From the NCBI RefSeq assembly GCF_001905905.1, contig NZ_LIVT01000002.1, positions 558,001 to 622,000 on the forward strand: 64,000 nt of DNA, written 5' to 3'. A program made the position numbers and the translations under genes. The notes beneath the pieces are model-generated. The model was given only the letters and a program-made list of their open reading frames with translations, was not told where the DNA came from and did no database searches. Source of the stretch: Streptomyces sp. CB02366 (GTDB taxonomy: Bacteria > Actinomycetota > Actinomycetes > Streptomycetales > Streptomycetaceae). Below, in pieces: positions 15,586 through 24,971 of the stretch. Positions within the stretch are counted from its first letter, which is position 1. Each line of letters opens with the position of its first letter.

Positions 15586-17082
15586 ATGGCGGCCTCCGAC
15601 CCCCACCAGGCGGCCGACCCCGAAGCGGTCAAACGCCACCCCACCCTCTTCCGGGCCATCCGGAAACGGCGGAACCCCCCGCTGCGCCGGACGGACATCA
15701 CGGTCACGGACGACGCCGCGGTCAAGCGGGCCGTGAAAGCGGCCTCCCTCGGCAACGCCATGGAGTGGTTCGACTTCGGCATCTACTCCTACCTCGCCGT
15801 CACCATCGGGCACGTGTTCTTCCCCTCCGGAAACGACACCACCCAGCTCCTCTCCTCCTTCGCGACCTTCGCGGTGGCCTTCCTGGTACGGCCGCTGGGC
15901 GGCATGTTCTTCGGCCCCATGGGCGACAAGCTCGGCCGCAAGAAGGTCCTCGCGCTGACGATGATCCTGATGGCGATCGGCACGTTCGCCATCGGCCTGA
16001 TCCCCTCGCACGACACGATCGGCGTCTGGGCCGCGGTCCTGCTGATCTTCTTCCGCATGCTCCAGGGCTTCTCGACGGGCGGCGAGTACGGCGGCGCCTC
16101 GACGTTCATCGCCGAGTACGCCCCCGACAAGCGCCGCGGTTTCTTCGGCAGCTTCCTGGAGTTCGGCACCCTGGCCGGCTACGTCGGCGCCGCGGGCCTC
16201 GTCACGGCCCTGTACGCCCTGCTGACCGACGCGCAGATGGAAGCCTGGGGCTGGAGGATCCCGTTCCTCGTCGCGGGCCCGCTGGGCCTGGTCGGCCTCT
16301 ACCTGCGGCTGAAGCTGGACGAGACCCCGGCCTTCCAGAAGCTGGAGGGCGGCACCGCGCACGCGTCGGAGGCGGCGGACGGCGTCGAGGCCACGGCCAA
16401 GGGCGACCTAGCGAAGATCTTCCGGCAGTACTGGCCGACGCTGATCCTCTGCATCTGCCTGGTCGGCGCGTACAACATCACCGACTACATGCTGCTGTCG
16501 TACATGCCGACGTACCTCTCCGACGAGCTGGGCTACAGCGAGACCCACGGGCTGCTGATCCTGCTGGCGGTGATGGTGTTCCTGATGCTGATCATCAGCC
16601 AGGTCGGCAAGCTCTCCGACCGCTTCGGCCGCAAGCCGCTGCTGATGACCGGCATGCTGGGCTTCCTCTTCCTCTCGCTGCCCGCGTTCCTCCTCATCCG
16701 GATCGACGGCATCCTGCCGATCACGGTCGGCATGCTGATGCTGGGCCTCTCCCTGGTCTGCATGCTCGGCACGATGTCGGCGGCGCTCCCCGCCCTGTTC
16801 CCGACCCACGTGCGCTACGGGTCCCTGTCGGTCGGCTACAACCTCTCCGCGTCGATCTTCGGCGGCACCACCCCGCTGGTGATCACGGCCCTGATCAGCT
16901 GGAGCGGTTCCAACCTGATGCCGGCGTACTACGCGATGGCGGCGGCCCTGATCGGCGTGATCGCGGTGGCCTGCATGAAGGAGACCGCCCAGCAGCCGCT
17001 GATCGGCTCCCCGCCGTCGGTGGAGACGGACGAGGAGGCCGCGGAACTGGTTCAGGCGCAGTCGCCGGACCCGAAGTTCTGA
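15586..17082 (+). CDS. proP: Major facilitator superfamily osmolyte/organic-acid symporter, ProP-like
   Basis: A 498-residue transporter with 12 helices. It has the metabolite:H+ symporter signatures: ASLGNAMEWFDFGIYSYLAV at the first helix, the loop 2-3 motif GDKLGRKKVL, FRMLQGFSTGGEYGGAS, and the loop 8-9 motif SDRFGRKPLL. These are typical of ProP/KgtP-like proton symporters for proline, betaine or organic acids. It lacks the long C-terminal coiled coil of E. coli ProP, so the substrate is uncertain. The N-terminal 40 residues are hydrophilic. ATG 15586 follows AGGAAAGGA. A strong terminator follows at 17110. Confidence 0.88.
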   Translation: MAASDPHQAADPEAVKRHPTLFRAIRKRRNPPLRRTDITVTDDAAVKRAVKAASLGNAMEWFDFGIYSYLAVTIGHVFFPSGNDTTQLLSSFATFAVAFLVRPLGGMFFGPMGDKLGRKKVLALTMILMAIGTFAIGLIPSHDTIGVWAAVLLIFFRMLQGFSTGGEYGGASTFIAEYAPDKRRGFFGSFLEFGTLAGYVGAAGLVTALYALLTDAQMEAWGWRIPFLVAGPLGLVGLYLRLKLDETPAFQKLEGGTAHASEAADGVEATAKGDLAKIFRQYWPTLILCICLVGAYNITDYMLLSYMPTYLSDELGYSETHGLLILLAVMVFLMLIISQVGKLSDRFGRKPLLMTGMLGFLFLSLPAFLLIRIDGILPITVGMLMLGLSLVCMLGTMSAALPALFPTHVRYGSLSVGYNLSASIFGGTTPLVITALISWSGSNLMPAYYAMAAALIGVIAVACMKETAQQPLIGSPPSVETDEEAAELVQAQSPDPKF

Positions 17083-17109
17083 CCCCTCCCGCCTCCCCTT
17101 TCCCGGAGA

Positions 17110-17148
17110 AACGGTCCGCCCCGCTCGCCATGAGCGGGGCGGACCGTT
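17110..17148 (+). terminator. Perfect 17-bp stem-loop
   Basis: AACGGTCCGCCCCGCTC, a five-base loop and its exact complement. It begins 28 bases after the transporter stop. Confidence 0.85.
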
Positions 17149-17250
17149 CCGCTTGGTCGCCGCATGCCGGGCGTGACGGTCCGATAACCGGTTCGTTACT
17201 CCGTACGGGGCCGCGAACGCATGCGCGGCGGGGACCGGAGGGGGATGGAG

Positions 17251-17880
17251 ATGGTTCGCTACACGCGTGAGCTGCTGGAGGAGGCGGCGCGCATGACCAC
17301 GAACGCCACCGATGCGGTGCTGTGGTGCGGCGGGAAGCCGACACCGGGAAGCCGAAGCTATCTGCGCAAGAAGATGGCGGAGGCGGGTGTGGACATCACG
17401 CACTTCACCAACACACCAGTGCGCCACACGGAAGAGAAGCTGCGCGTGCTGGTCGCGCGCTCCACCAGCGTCGCCGACGTCGTGCGGGGGTTGGGCATCA
17501 GCCCGGTGGGCGGCAACCACGCCCACATCACCCGTCGCATCACCGCTCTGCGCATCGACACGTCCCACTTCACCGCGGTGTCGTCTGGCGCACGACGGGC
17601 CACACGCTCGACCGGAGACCGTCTGACTCTCCGTACGCCCGCGGACGGCAGAGTCTCCGGCGTCCGGCTCGGCAGGGAGCTCGTCCGTCGAGGAGTCGAG
17701 GACAAATGCGCTGAATGCGGCAACACTGGTGAATGGCTGGGGCAACCGCTCCGGCTCGAAGTGGACCACGTCAACGGTGACTGGTGGGACAACCGTCCGG
17801 AGAACCTGCGCTTCCTCTGCCCCAACTGCCACGCGGCGACCGATACCTATCGGGGCCGCAAGCGCGGGAGCACGGCGTGA
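17251..17880 (+). CDS. HNH endonuclease with two N-terminal GIDTSHF-type repeats
   Basis: A 209-residue predicted nuclease. Two copies of a roughly 48-residue module occupy the N-terminal half; each ends in the same kind of motif (GVDITHF and RIDTSHF) after a helix-rich stretch. A zinc-bound HNH domain follows: CAECG, then LEVDHVNGDWWDNRPENLRFLCPNC, with the DH..N..N pattern expected of an active site. I chose ATG 17251 (GGAGG nine bases upstream), because it makes the start match the second gene; ATG 17221 is possible. Its stop overlaps the next start (GTGA), so the two nucleases are made together. The modules look like DNA-binding units; the target and biological role are unknown. Confidence 0.85.
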   Translation: MVRYTRELLEEAARMTTNATDAVLWCGGKPTPGSRSYLRKKMAEAGVDITHFTNTPVRHTEEKLRVLVARSTSVADVVRGLGISPVGGNHAHITRRITALRIDTSHFTAVSSGARRATRSTGDRLTLRTPADGRVSGVRLGRELVRRGVEDKCAECGNTGEWLGQPLRLEVDHVNGDWWDNRPENLRFLCPNCHAATDTYRGRKRGSTA

Positions 17881-18713
17881 GCACCGCCTACCCCCGGGAA
17901 CTGCTGGCCCGGGCGGCCTCGGAATCGAGCAGCCTCGTCGATCTCCTGCGCCGTCTCGGCGCCCCTTCGGGCAGCCGGACGCTGCGATACGTACGACAGC
18001 GGCTCGCGCACTACGGAATCGACACATCCCACTTCGTGGAAGAAGACCTCCCGCCGCGAAAGCGTCGCGCCTACCCGCGTGAACTCCTTGCCGAAGCCGC
18101 CTCGCGCTCGCGGAGCATCCGGGAGATGTTCACGTACATGGGTCTTCCGCCGACCGAAAGCCCCTACGGCTACCTGCGCGCGAGAATGGACCGGTTCGGC
18201 ATCGACACGTCCCACTTCACCAGTGGCCGCCGGTACGGAACGGCCTCGACTCCGCGCGCCGAGCTGGCCCGGGCGGTCGCCGCATCCCACAGCCTGGCCG
18301 GTGTCCTGAGAGCCCTGGGCCTGAGCGACAAGAACAACGCCGCTCGTGCCCGGGTGAAGCGGGACATCGAAGCGTACGGCTTGTCAGTGGACCACTTCAC
18401 CGGGCAGGGGCACAGCCGCGGCACACGCTCACCGAACCGCATGTCCGCGACGGAGATACTCCGTCGTCTGGACTCCGGAGCCTCTCGGACGAAGACGGTT
18501 CGGTTACGACGGGCCCTGGACGAGGTCGGGGCTCCTCAGGTTTGCGTGAGGTGCGGCATCGGCGATACCTGGCGAGGCAGACGGCTCGTCCTGGAGATCG
18601 ACCACATCAACGGCGACCGGCTCGACAACCGCCGGGAGAACCTCCGTTACCTGTGTCCCTCATGCCACAGCCAGACACACACGTTCTCGAATCGCCGCGG
18701 CCTCGCACAGTAG
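17877..18713 (+). CDS. HNH endonuclease with three N-terminal GIDTSHF-type repeats
   Basis: A 278-residue paralogue of the gene before it. Three modules are visible, each running from a PRELLARAAS- or AELARAVAAS-like helix to a GIDTSHF or GLSVDHF motif (about residues 5-52, 61-108 and 118-167). A linker and the HNH domain follow (CVRCGIG, LEIDHINGDRLDNRRENLRYLCPSC). GTG 17877 overlaps the upstream stop by four bases. A TTA codon (VRLRRAL segment) implies bldA dependence, typical of accessory genes. The stop codon overlaps a possible -10 box (TAGAGT, 18711) for the tRNA downstream. Possibly a restriction-like, mobile or repair nuclease; nothing nearby identifies a modification partner. Confidence 0.85.
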   Translation: MSTAYPRELLARAASESSSLVDLLRRLGAPSGSRTLRYVRQRLAHYGIDTSHFVEEDLPPRKRRAYPRELLAEAASRSRSIREMFTYMGLPPTESPYGYLRARMDRFGIDTSHFTSGRRYGTASTPRAELARAVAASHSLAGVLRALGLSDKNNAARARVKRDIEAYGLSVDHFTGQGHSRGTRSPNRMSATEILRRLDSGASRTKTVRLRRALDEVGAPQVCVRCGIGDTWRGRRLVLEIDHINGDRLDNRRENLRYLCPSCHSQTHTFSNRRGLAQ

Positions 18714-18725
18714 AGTGGGGCACGC

Positions 18726-18801
18726 GGGTCCGTACCCCAGCTGGCCAAGAGGGCGCCGGTTTAGGTCCGGTGTGTCGTGGGTTCGAGTCCCACCGGGCCC
18801 A
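18726..18801 (+). tRNA. tRNA-like gene, anticodon UAG (leucine CUA) but short variable loop
   Basis: A full cloverleaf can be drawn: acceptor GGGTCCG/CGGGCCC with one G-T pair, D stem CCC/GGG, anticodon stem GCCGG/CCGGT with loop TTTAGGT (anticodon TAG), a five-base variable region GTGTC, T arm GTGGG-TTCGAGT-CCCAC and discriminator A. CCA is not encoded. A normal bacterial tRNA-Leu is class II with a long variable arm; this one is class I. It may be an unusual, possibly non-canonical tRNA or a pseudogene. A -10-like TAGAGT lies at 18711-18716. A strong terminator follows directly. Confidence 0.75.
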
Positions 18802-18806
18802 CAGGT

Positions 18807-18851
18807 GCAGGGCGGCTGCGACCTTCGTTTCGAAGGTCGCAGCCGCCCTGC
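18807..18851. terminator. Bidirectional terminator, 21-bp perfect stem
   Basis: Arms at 18807-18827 and 18831-18851 are exactly complementary with a TTT centre. It separates the tRNA-like gene from the convergent rdgB gene, whose stop lies eight bases away, and should serve both strands. Confidence 0.9.
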
Positions 18852-18858
18852 CTCACTG

Positions 18859-19461
18859 TCAGCCCACCAACTCCCGCACCACCGGCGCCAGCGCCCGGAA
18901 CGCCTTGCCGCGGTGGCTGATCGCGTTCTTCTCGGCCGGGGTCAGCTCCGCACAGGTGCGCGTCTCGCCCTCGGGCTGGAGGATCGGGTCGTAACCGAAG
19001 CCGTGGGCTCCGGACGGGGTGTGGCGGAGGATGCCGTTCAGGCGGCCCTCCACCACGCGCTCCGTGCCGTCCGGGAGGGCCAGGGCGGCGGCGCAGGCGA
19101 AGTACGCGCCCCGGTGGGGGGTGTCGATGTCGCCGAGCTGGGCCAGGAGCAGGTTCAGGTTGGCCTCGTCGTCGCCGTGGGCGCCCGACCAGCGGGCCGA
19201 GAAGATGCCGGGGGCGCCGCCGAGGACGTCCACGCAGAGGCCGGAGTCGTCGGCGACGGCGGGGTGGCCGGTGGCGCGGGCCAGGGCGTGGGCCTTGAGG
19301 AGCGCGTTCTCGGCGAAGGTGACGCCGGTCTCCTTGACGTCGGGGATGTCGGGGTACGCGTCCGCGCCGACGAGGTCGAGGTCGAGTCCCGCGTCGGCGA
19401 GGATGGCGTGGAGCTCGGTGATTTTCCCGGCGTTGCGGGTGGCGAGGATCAGGCGCTTCAT
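18859..19461 (-). CDS. rdgB: Non-canonical purine NTP pyrophosphatase (XTP/dITP diphosphatase)
   Basis: A 200-residue Ham1/RdgB enzyme that hydrolyses dITP, XTP and similar damaged purine nucleotides to monophosphates and so keeps them out of DNA and RNA. The N-terminal signature RLILATRNAGKITEL is present, then TGVTFAENALLKAHALA, ADDSGLCVDVLGGAPGIFSARW and the C-terminal FGYDPI and SHRGKAFRAL motifs. Length is normal. It is downstream of a small lipoprotein gene and rph on the same strand; rph-rdgB pairing is widespread in bacteria. Confidence 0.96.
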   Translation of the reverse strand: MKRLILATRNAGKITELHAILADAGLDLDLVGADAYPDIPDVKETGVTFAENALLKAHALARATGHPAVADDSGLCVDVLGGAPGIFSARWSGAHGDDEANLNLLLAQLGDIDTPHRGAYFACAAALALPDGTERVVEGRLNGILRHTPSGAHGFGYDPILQPEGETRTCAELTPAEKNAISHRGKAFRALAPVVRELVG

Positions 19462-19570
19462 GGGGCGATTATCGCCGGGACCGCCGACCGCGAGCGGCGC
19501 GGTCCCCGCCGGGGAGCGCGGCGGCGCGGCCCCGACCCCGCCCGCGCCGCCCCGGGGAGGGCCGGGAGGG

Positions 19571-19960
19571 CTACGGGCTGCAGATCTTGCCGACCTCGGT
19601 GGCCGCGTCCGTCACTGGGGTGATGTCGGGGGTGGCGTCGCCGGCCTCGATGGACGCGCGGACCTCCTTGACGCCCGTCTGGAGGTCGTCGACGGCCTTG
19701 GAGAGGTCGGCGTCGTCCGTGGTGTCGCCGAGCTTCTTCAGTTCGCGGTCGATCTCGTCCAGGGACTCGGATGCCCGGGTGATGTCCTCGGAGGCGTCGG
19801 AGACGGCCTGCCGGAGGTTGCCGACGCTGGTGGCGATGGCGTCGGCGGTGCGGACGCAGTCGAGCGCCTTGTCGAGGCCGGCGCAGCCCACGGCGGTGGT
19901 CAGCGTCAGCAGGGTGGCGGCGGTGGCGAGTGCGATGCGTCGGTGACGGCGCGAAGCCAT
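19571..19960 (-). CDS. Small predicted lipoprotein
   Basis: A 129-residue protein. The basic start (ASRRHRR) and hydrophobic stretch lead to a lipobox-like TAVGC, predicting cleavage before Cys26 and attachment to the outer face of the membrane. The mature part is a helical, coiled-coil-like domain rich in Asp, Glu and Ala (ASESLDEIDRELKKLGDTT, LQTGVKEVRASIEAG) with two further Cys. I do not recognise a family. It lies between rph and rdgB on the same strand, possibly in that operon. Confidence 0.75.
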   Translation of the reverse strand: MASRRHRRIALATAATLLTLTTAVGCAGLDKALDCVRTADAIATSVGNLRQAVSDASEDITRASESLDEIDRELKKLGDTTDDADLSKAVDDLQTGVKEVRASIEAGDATPDITPVTDAATEVGKICSP

Positions 19961-20083
19961 GGTGCGGTCCCTCCCCGGGGGGTCGGTACGTGGACGGACG
20001 CACGGTTCGACCCGTGCGCCCGTGCCCGTAACGACGCTCCGCGGTGCGTGTTCGGTTGCTTCTTCTCCCGAGGGGGCGGGGCG

Positions 20084-20821
20084 CTACGCGTCCCGGGTGG
20101 CCGCGAGGGCGTCGCGCTGGAGCGCGGCGAGGTCGACGCAGCCGGCGGTGGCGAGGTCGAGGAGCGCGCCGAGTTCCGTGCGGTCGAAGGGCGCGCCCTC
20201 GGCGGTGCCCTGGACCTCGACGAAGCGGCCGTCGCCGGTGCAGACGACGTTCATGTCGGTCTCGGCGCGGACGTCCTCCTCGTAGCAGAGGTCGAGCAGG
20301 GGGGCGCCGTCGACGATGCCGACGCTGATGGCGGCGACGGTGTCGGTGAGCGGCTTGCGGCCGGCCTTGACGATCTTCTTGCCCTGGGCCCAGGCGACGG
20401 CGTCGGCGAGGGCGACGTAGGCGCCGGTGATGGCGGCGGTGCGGGTGCCTCCGTCGGCCTGGAGGACGTCGCAGTCCAGGACGACGGTGTTCTCGCCGAG
20501 GGCCTTGTAGTCGATGACGGCGCGCAGGGAGCGGCCGATCAGCCGGCTGATCTCGTGGGTGCGTCCGCCGATCTTGCCGCGTACGGCTTCGCGGTCGCCG
20601 CGGGTGTTGGTGGAGCGGGGCAGCATGGCGTACTCGGCGGTGACCCAGCCCTCGCCGCTGCCCTTGCGCCAGCGGGGGACGCCTTCGGTGACGGAGGCGG
20701 TGCAGAGGACTCTGGTGTCGCCGAAGGAGATGAGGACGGAGCCTTCGGCGTGCTTGCTCCAGTTCCGTTCGATGGTGACGGGGCGGAGCTGGTCGGGGGT
20801 GCGGCCGTCGATGCGAGACAT
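20084..20821 (-). CDS. rph: Ribonuclease PH
   Basis: A 245-residue phosphorolytic 3'-5' exoribonuclease that trims tRNA 3' ends using phosphate. Clear motifs include [49 protein letters not shown] (phosphate site), [16 protein letters not shown] and the [16 protein letters not shown] block with the catalytic region. Length and ends are standard. It acts as a hexamer in the cytoplasm. It is first in a minus-strand group with a lipoprotein gene and rdgB. From 20822 to 21059 I see no gene, only a very G-rich spacer. Confidence 0.97.
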   Translation of the reverse strand: MSRIDGRTPDQLRPVTIERNWSKHAEGSVLISFGDTRVLCTASVTEGVPRWRKGSGEGWVTAEYAMLPRSTNTRGDREAVRGKIGGRTHEISRLIGRSLRAVIDYKALGENTVVLDCDVLQADGGTRTAAITGAYVALADAVAWAQGKKIVKAGRKPLTDTVAAISVGIVDGAPLLDLCYEEDVRAETDMNVVCTGDGRFVEVQGTAEGAPFDRTELGALLDLATAGCVDLAALQRDALAATRDA

Positions 20822-21059
20822 GGGGCCGACTTTATCCGCTGGCGGGGGTGGCTCCGTTCGGGTGCGTCGGCCCCTCCCGGTGGGCGGGCGCCGGGCCGGT
20901 GCGCGTTGCGCCGTCCCGGTGGTGCGGGGGCGGGGCGGCAGCGGCGACCCGGTCGTGGGGGCGGGGCGGGCCGCCGTGTTCCGGGGGCGGGGTGCGGCGC
21001 GGGCCCCGTCCTCCGGGTGGGGAGGGCGGGGCCCGCGGTTCCGGCGGGGGGTCAGCCGG

Positions 21060-21293
21060 TCACATCATGTCTTCGATGTCGGCGGCGATCGGGTCGGCGT
21101 CGGTGCCGATGACGACCTGGATCGCGGTGCCCATCTTGACGACGCCGTGGGCGCCGGCGGCCTTGAGGGCGGCTTCGTCGACCTTCTCGGGGTCGTGGAC
21201 CTCGGTGCGGAGGCGGGTGATGCAGCCTTCGATCTCGTCGATGTTGTCGATGCCGCCGAGTCCGGCGACGATCTTCTCAGCCTTGGTGGCCAT
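21060..21293 (-). CDS. nagF: PTS EIIB component for N-acetylglucosamine (NagF-like)
   Basis: A free-standing 77-residue EIIB domain of the glucose family. Phospho-accepting Cys24 lies in [18 protein letters not shown]. It passes phosphate from EIIA to the sugar bound by a separate EIIC. Neither EIIC protein encoded next door has an EIIB domain, so this small protein must serve one or both. In S. coelicolor the matching arrangement (nagF, nagE1, nagE2) handles N-acetylglucosamine, which is the basis for the name. It is divergent from nagE1, with a DasR-type site in the spacer. Confidence 0.9.
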   Translation of the reverse strand: MATKAEKIVAGLGGIDNIDEIEGCITRLRTEVHDPEKVDEAALKAAGAHGVVKMGTAIQVVIGTDADPIAADIEDMM

Positions 21294-21455
21294 GTCCTTC
21301 TCCCTGTTTCACGCGCAGACGGCCGCCCGCTGCGGGTCCGTTTCGTCACGGTAACGCACGGTTGGCCCAACTTCGCGAGCGGGTAACCGGATGATCCCGA
21401 AAGATGACGATCACCGGCGCCCTGCCTTCCGGTACGGACTCCGGGCCGTGACGCA

Positions 21456-21471
21456 ACTGGTCTACACCAGT
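21456..21471. promoter_or_regulatory. DasR-responsive element (dre)
   Basis: ACTGGTCTACACCAGT matches the known dre pattern (A[G/C]TGGTCTAGACCA[G/C]T) with perfect outer half-sites. It lies 43 bases upstream of the nagE1 start, in the spacer shared with nagF, where DasR would repress until glucosamine-6-phosphate accumulates. Confidence 0.88.
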
Positions 21472-21513
21472 TTGCAACGACCGCCAAACGTGAAGTGTTC
21501 CGGGAGGACGCCC

Positions 21514-22776
21514 ATGAGTTCGAGCGCCGCCGCGGCAGCCCCGCGGAAGAAATGGTGGAACGGACCGGTCCAGGGCCTGCAGAAGGTCGGGCGGAGCCTT
21601 CAACTCCCGGTGGCCGTCCTCCCCGCCGCCGGCCTGCTCGTCAGCCTCGGCAACCTTTTCGGCTCCTATCTGCACGGCGCCTTCTGGGAGAAGACGTCCA
21701 AGGTCCTGCTCAACGGCGGCGGCGCGATCCTCGACGGCGAGCTGGGCCTGCCTCTGCTGTTCTGCATCGGCGTGGCGATCGGGTTCGCGAAGAAGGCGGA
21801 CGGCTCCACCGCGCTGGCGGCCGTCGTCGGCTTCCTGGTCTACCGGGGGGTGCTGACGGCCTTCCCGATCGACGGCACGGTGACGGCCGAGCTGCCGGAC
21901 GGCGAGCCGCAGAACCCGGGCGTGCTGGGCGGCATCCTGATCGGCCTGCTGACCGCCGTCGTGTGGCAGCGCTACCACCGGACCAAACTGGTCGACTGGC
22001 TCGGCTTCTTCAACGGGCGGCGCCTGGTGCCGATCCTGATGGCGTTCCTCTGCGTGGTCCTCGGCGTCCTGTTCGGGCTGCTGTGGCAGCCGGTGGGCGA
22101 CGGGCTGACCTGGTTCTCCAAGCAGCTGATCGACCTCGGCTCGTGGGGCGCGGCGATCTTCGGCTTCGCCAACCGGCTGCTGATCCCGATCGGCATGCAC
22201 CAGTTCCTGAACACGTTCTTCTGGTTCCAGGCGGGCGAGTTCACCGGCGCGGACGGCCAGACCGTGCAGGGCGACATCTCCCGGTTCTTCGCGCAGGACC
22301 CCACGGCGGGCCAGTTCACCTCGGGCTTCTTCCCGATCATGATGTTCGGCCTGCCCGCCGCCGCGCTGGCCATCACCCACTGCGCGCGGCCCGAGCGCCG
22401 CAAGGAGGTGGCGGGGCTGATGGTGTCGGTGGCGCTGACCTCCTTCGTGACGGGGGTGACCGAGCCGCTGGAGTTCTCGTTCATGTTCGTCGCACCGCTG
22501 CTGTACGGCGTGCACGCGGTGCTCACCGGGGCGTCGATGGGCATCACCTGGCTGCTGGGGGTGCACGCGGGATTCAGCTTCTCGGCCGGGTTGATCGACT
22601 ACGTCGTCAACTGGCATCTGGACACGAAACCGTGGCTGATCATTCCGATCGGCCTGTGCTTCGCCGTCGTGTACTACGTGATCTTCCGCTTCGCGATCAC
22701 CAAATTCGACCTCAAGACACCGGGGCGCGAACCGGAGGAGATCGAGAAGGAGATGGAGAAGGATCTCACCAAGTAG
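21514..22776 (+). CDS. nagE1: PTS EIIC permease for N-acetylglucosamine (NagE1-like)
   Basis: A 420-residue sugar permease lacking fused EIIA and EIIB domains. It shows the glucose-family EIIC pattern: QKVGRSLQLPVAVLPAAGLL at the first helix, GVAIGFAKKADGSTALAAVVG, IGMHQFLNTFFWFQ, the substrate-site GFFPIMMFGLPAAALA, and FVTGVTEPLEFSFMF. ATG 21514 has GGGAGG six bases upstream. It carries out phosphorylating uptake with NagF. A dre site and the downstream terminator bracket the gene as a single transcription unit. It is paralogous to the following gene. Confidence 0.92.
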   Translation: MSSSAAAAAPRKKWWNGPVQGLQKVGRSLQLPVAVLPAAGLLVSLGNLFGSYLHGAFWEKTSKVLLNGGGAILDGELGLPLLFCIGVAIGFAKKADGSTALAAVVGFLVYRGVLTAFPIDGTVTAELPDGEPQNPGVLGGILIGLLTAVVWQRYHRTKLVDWLGFFNGRRLVPILMAFLCVVLGVLFGLLWQPVGDGLTWFSKQLIDLGSWGAAIFGFANRLLIPIGMHQFLNTFFWFQAGEFTGADGQTVQGDISRFFAQDPTAGQFTSGFFPIMMFGLPAAALAITHCARPERRKEVAGLMVSVALTSFVTGVTEPLEFSFMFVAPLLYGVHAVLTGASMGITWLLGVHAGFSFSAGLIDYVVNWHLDTKPWLIIPIGLCFAVVYYVIFRFAITKFDLKTPGREPEEIEKEMEKDLTK

Positions 22777-22825
22777 CGCCCGGACGCAGGGCGGCGGGGG
22801 CGCGATCCCCGCACGGACGGCCCGT

Positions 22826-22861
22826 CGAAGGCCCCCGGACCACATGGTCCGGGGGCCTTCG
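22826..22861 (+). terminator. Perfect 16-bp stem-loop after nagE1
   Basis: CGAAGGCCCCCGGACC, loop ACAT and its exact complement, 49 bases after the stop codon. Confidence 0.88.
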
Positions 22862-22944
22862 GCGTGTCACCGAACGTGCCGGATCTGCTACTGCGAATCA
22901 AGGAGGGAATTGAAGGTTCCTTATCTAACCCTCACCGTGCTAAA

Positions 22945-22960
22945 ACTGGTCTACACCACT
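22945..22960. promoter_or_regulatory. dre site 1 upstream of nagE2
   Basis: ACTGGTCTACACCACT fits the DasR element consensus. It is the first of two adjacent sites in the nagE2 upstream region. Confidence 0.85.
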
Positions 22961-22961
22961 G

Positions 22962-22977
22962 AGTGGTCCAGACCACG
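22962..22977. promoter_or_regulatory. dre site 2 upstream of nagE2
   Basis: AGTGGTCCAGACCACG, one base after the first site, has intact TGGTC/GACCA half-sites with a single central change and a changed final base. Two side-by-side sites suggest tighter DasR control of nagE2 than of nagE1. Confidence 0.75.
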
Positions 22978-23059
22978 GCTGTCTGCCGCCGTCTGTCGAG
23001 CCGTCGCCGCCTCCCCTCATCAACGACCCGGGCGGCACCGTGTCCCATGGAGGAAGTTG

Positions 23060-24325
<1,266 letters not shown>

Positions 24326-24342
24326 CCTCCGCCCTCGCCGGT

Positions 24343-24395
24343 ACGCCGGAGCCCCCGTTTCCGAGGACGTCGCTCGGGAACGGGGGCTCCGGCGT
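24343..24395. terminator. Long stem-loop between convergent nagE2 and acetyltransferase
   Basis: Arms of 23 bases (ACGCCGGAGCCCCC and onward) pair with a single G-T wobble around a seven-base loop. It can terminate both convergent genes. Confidence 0.85.
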
Positions 24396-24431
24396 TTCCC
24401 CGCGCGCGTGTCTCCCCCGCGCCCGGTCGCG

Positions 24432-24929
24432 TCACCCCCGCCGTGCGGGTACGTCGAGGCGGTAGAGCTGGCGGGAACCGTCCTCCGGCCCCGGGTCGGC
24501 CGCCTCGCCGGGGCGGAATCCGAGCCGCTCGTAGAAGGCGCGGGCCCCGCTCTCCACGGCCCCCGGGTGGTCGGGCCCGAAGGTGATCACCTCGACGGTG
24601 CCGGGCCCGGTGACGTACCGGCGCAGCGCCTCCGCCATCAGCAGCCGGCCCACTCCGGCGCCCCGGAGGTGCGCGGAGGTGACGAGCCGGTGGACGTGGT
24701 GGGTCGGCGGTTCCGGCCCGAAGAGCAGGCCGCCCGCCAGGGCGGGGGCCACGGCTGTCGCGGGCCCGGCGGCCTCGGCCACCAGGGCCGCCCCGTCACG
24801 GATGTGGGCGCGTACCGCCCGGTGGAAACCGGGCTCGTGGACCATCGGCCCGAACCAGTGCTCGACCTGGGAGGCCAGGGCCAGGAAGCCGTCGAGGTCG
24901 GCCTCCCGGGCGGGTCTGATCGTGGTCAT
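24432..24929 (-). CDS. GNAT family N-acetyltransferase
   Basis: A 165-residue acetyltransferase. It has the usual order of a GNAT domain: an N-terminal TIRPAREADLDGFLAL strand and helix, the central VHRLVTSAHLRGAGVGRLLMAEA segment with the R/Q-x-x-G-x-G/A pyrophosphate loop for acetyl-CoA, and a C-terminal ARAFYERLGFRPGE. The substrate cannot be inferred. It is convergent with nagE2 and 42 bases beyond the metallo-hydrolase gene on the same strand, so the two may be co-transcribed. Confidence 0.88.
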   Translation of the reverse strand: MTTIRPAREADLDGFLALASQVEHWFGPMVHEPGFHRAVRAHIRDGAALVAEAAGPATAVAPALAGGLLFGPEPPTHHVHRLVTSAHLRGAGVGRLLMAEALRRYVTGPGTVEVITFGPDHPGAVESGARAFYERLGFRPGEAADPGPEDGSRQLYRLDVPARRG

Positions 24930-24971
24930 CCCGGCAGTCTCCCAGGACGGCTCCGCGTCGTCGGCCGGGTC

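Noticed and set aside
17110..18851. Mobile element or CRISPR-type defence island around the HNH genes
   Set aside because: No integrase, transposase, terminal repeats, target duplications or spaced repeats are visible; the tRNA 3' end is not duplicated within the window.
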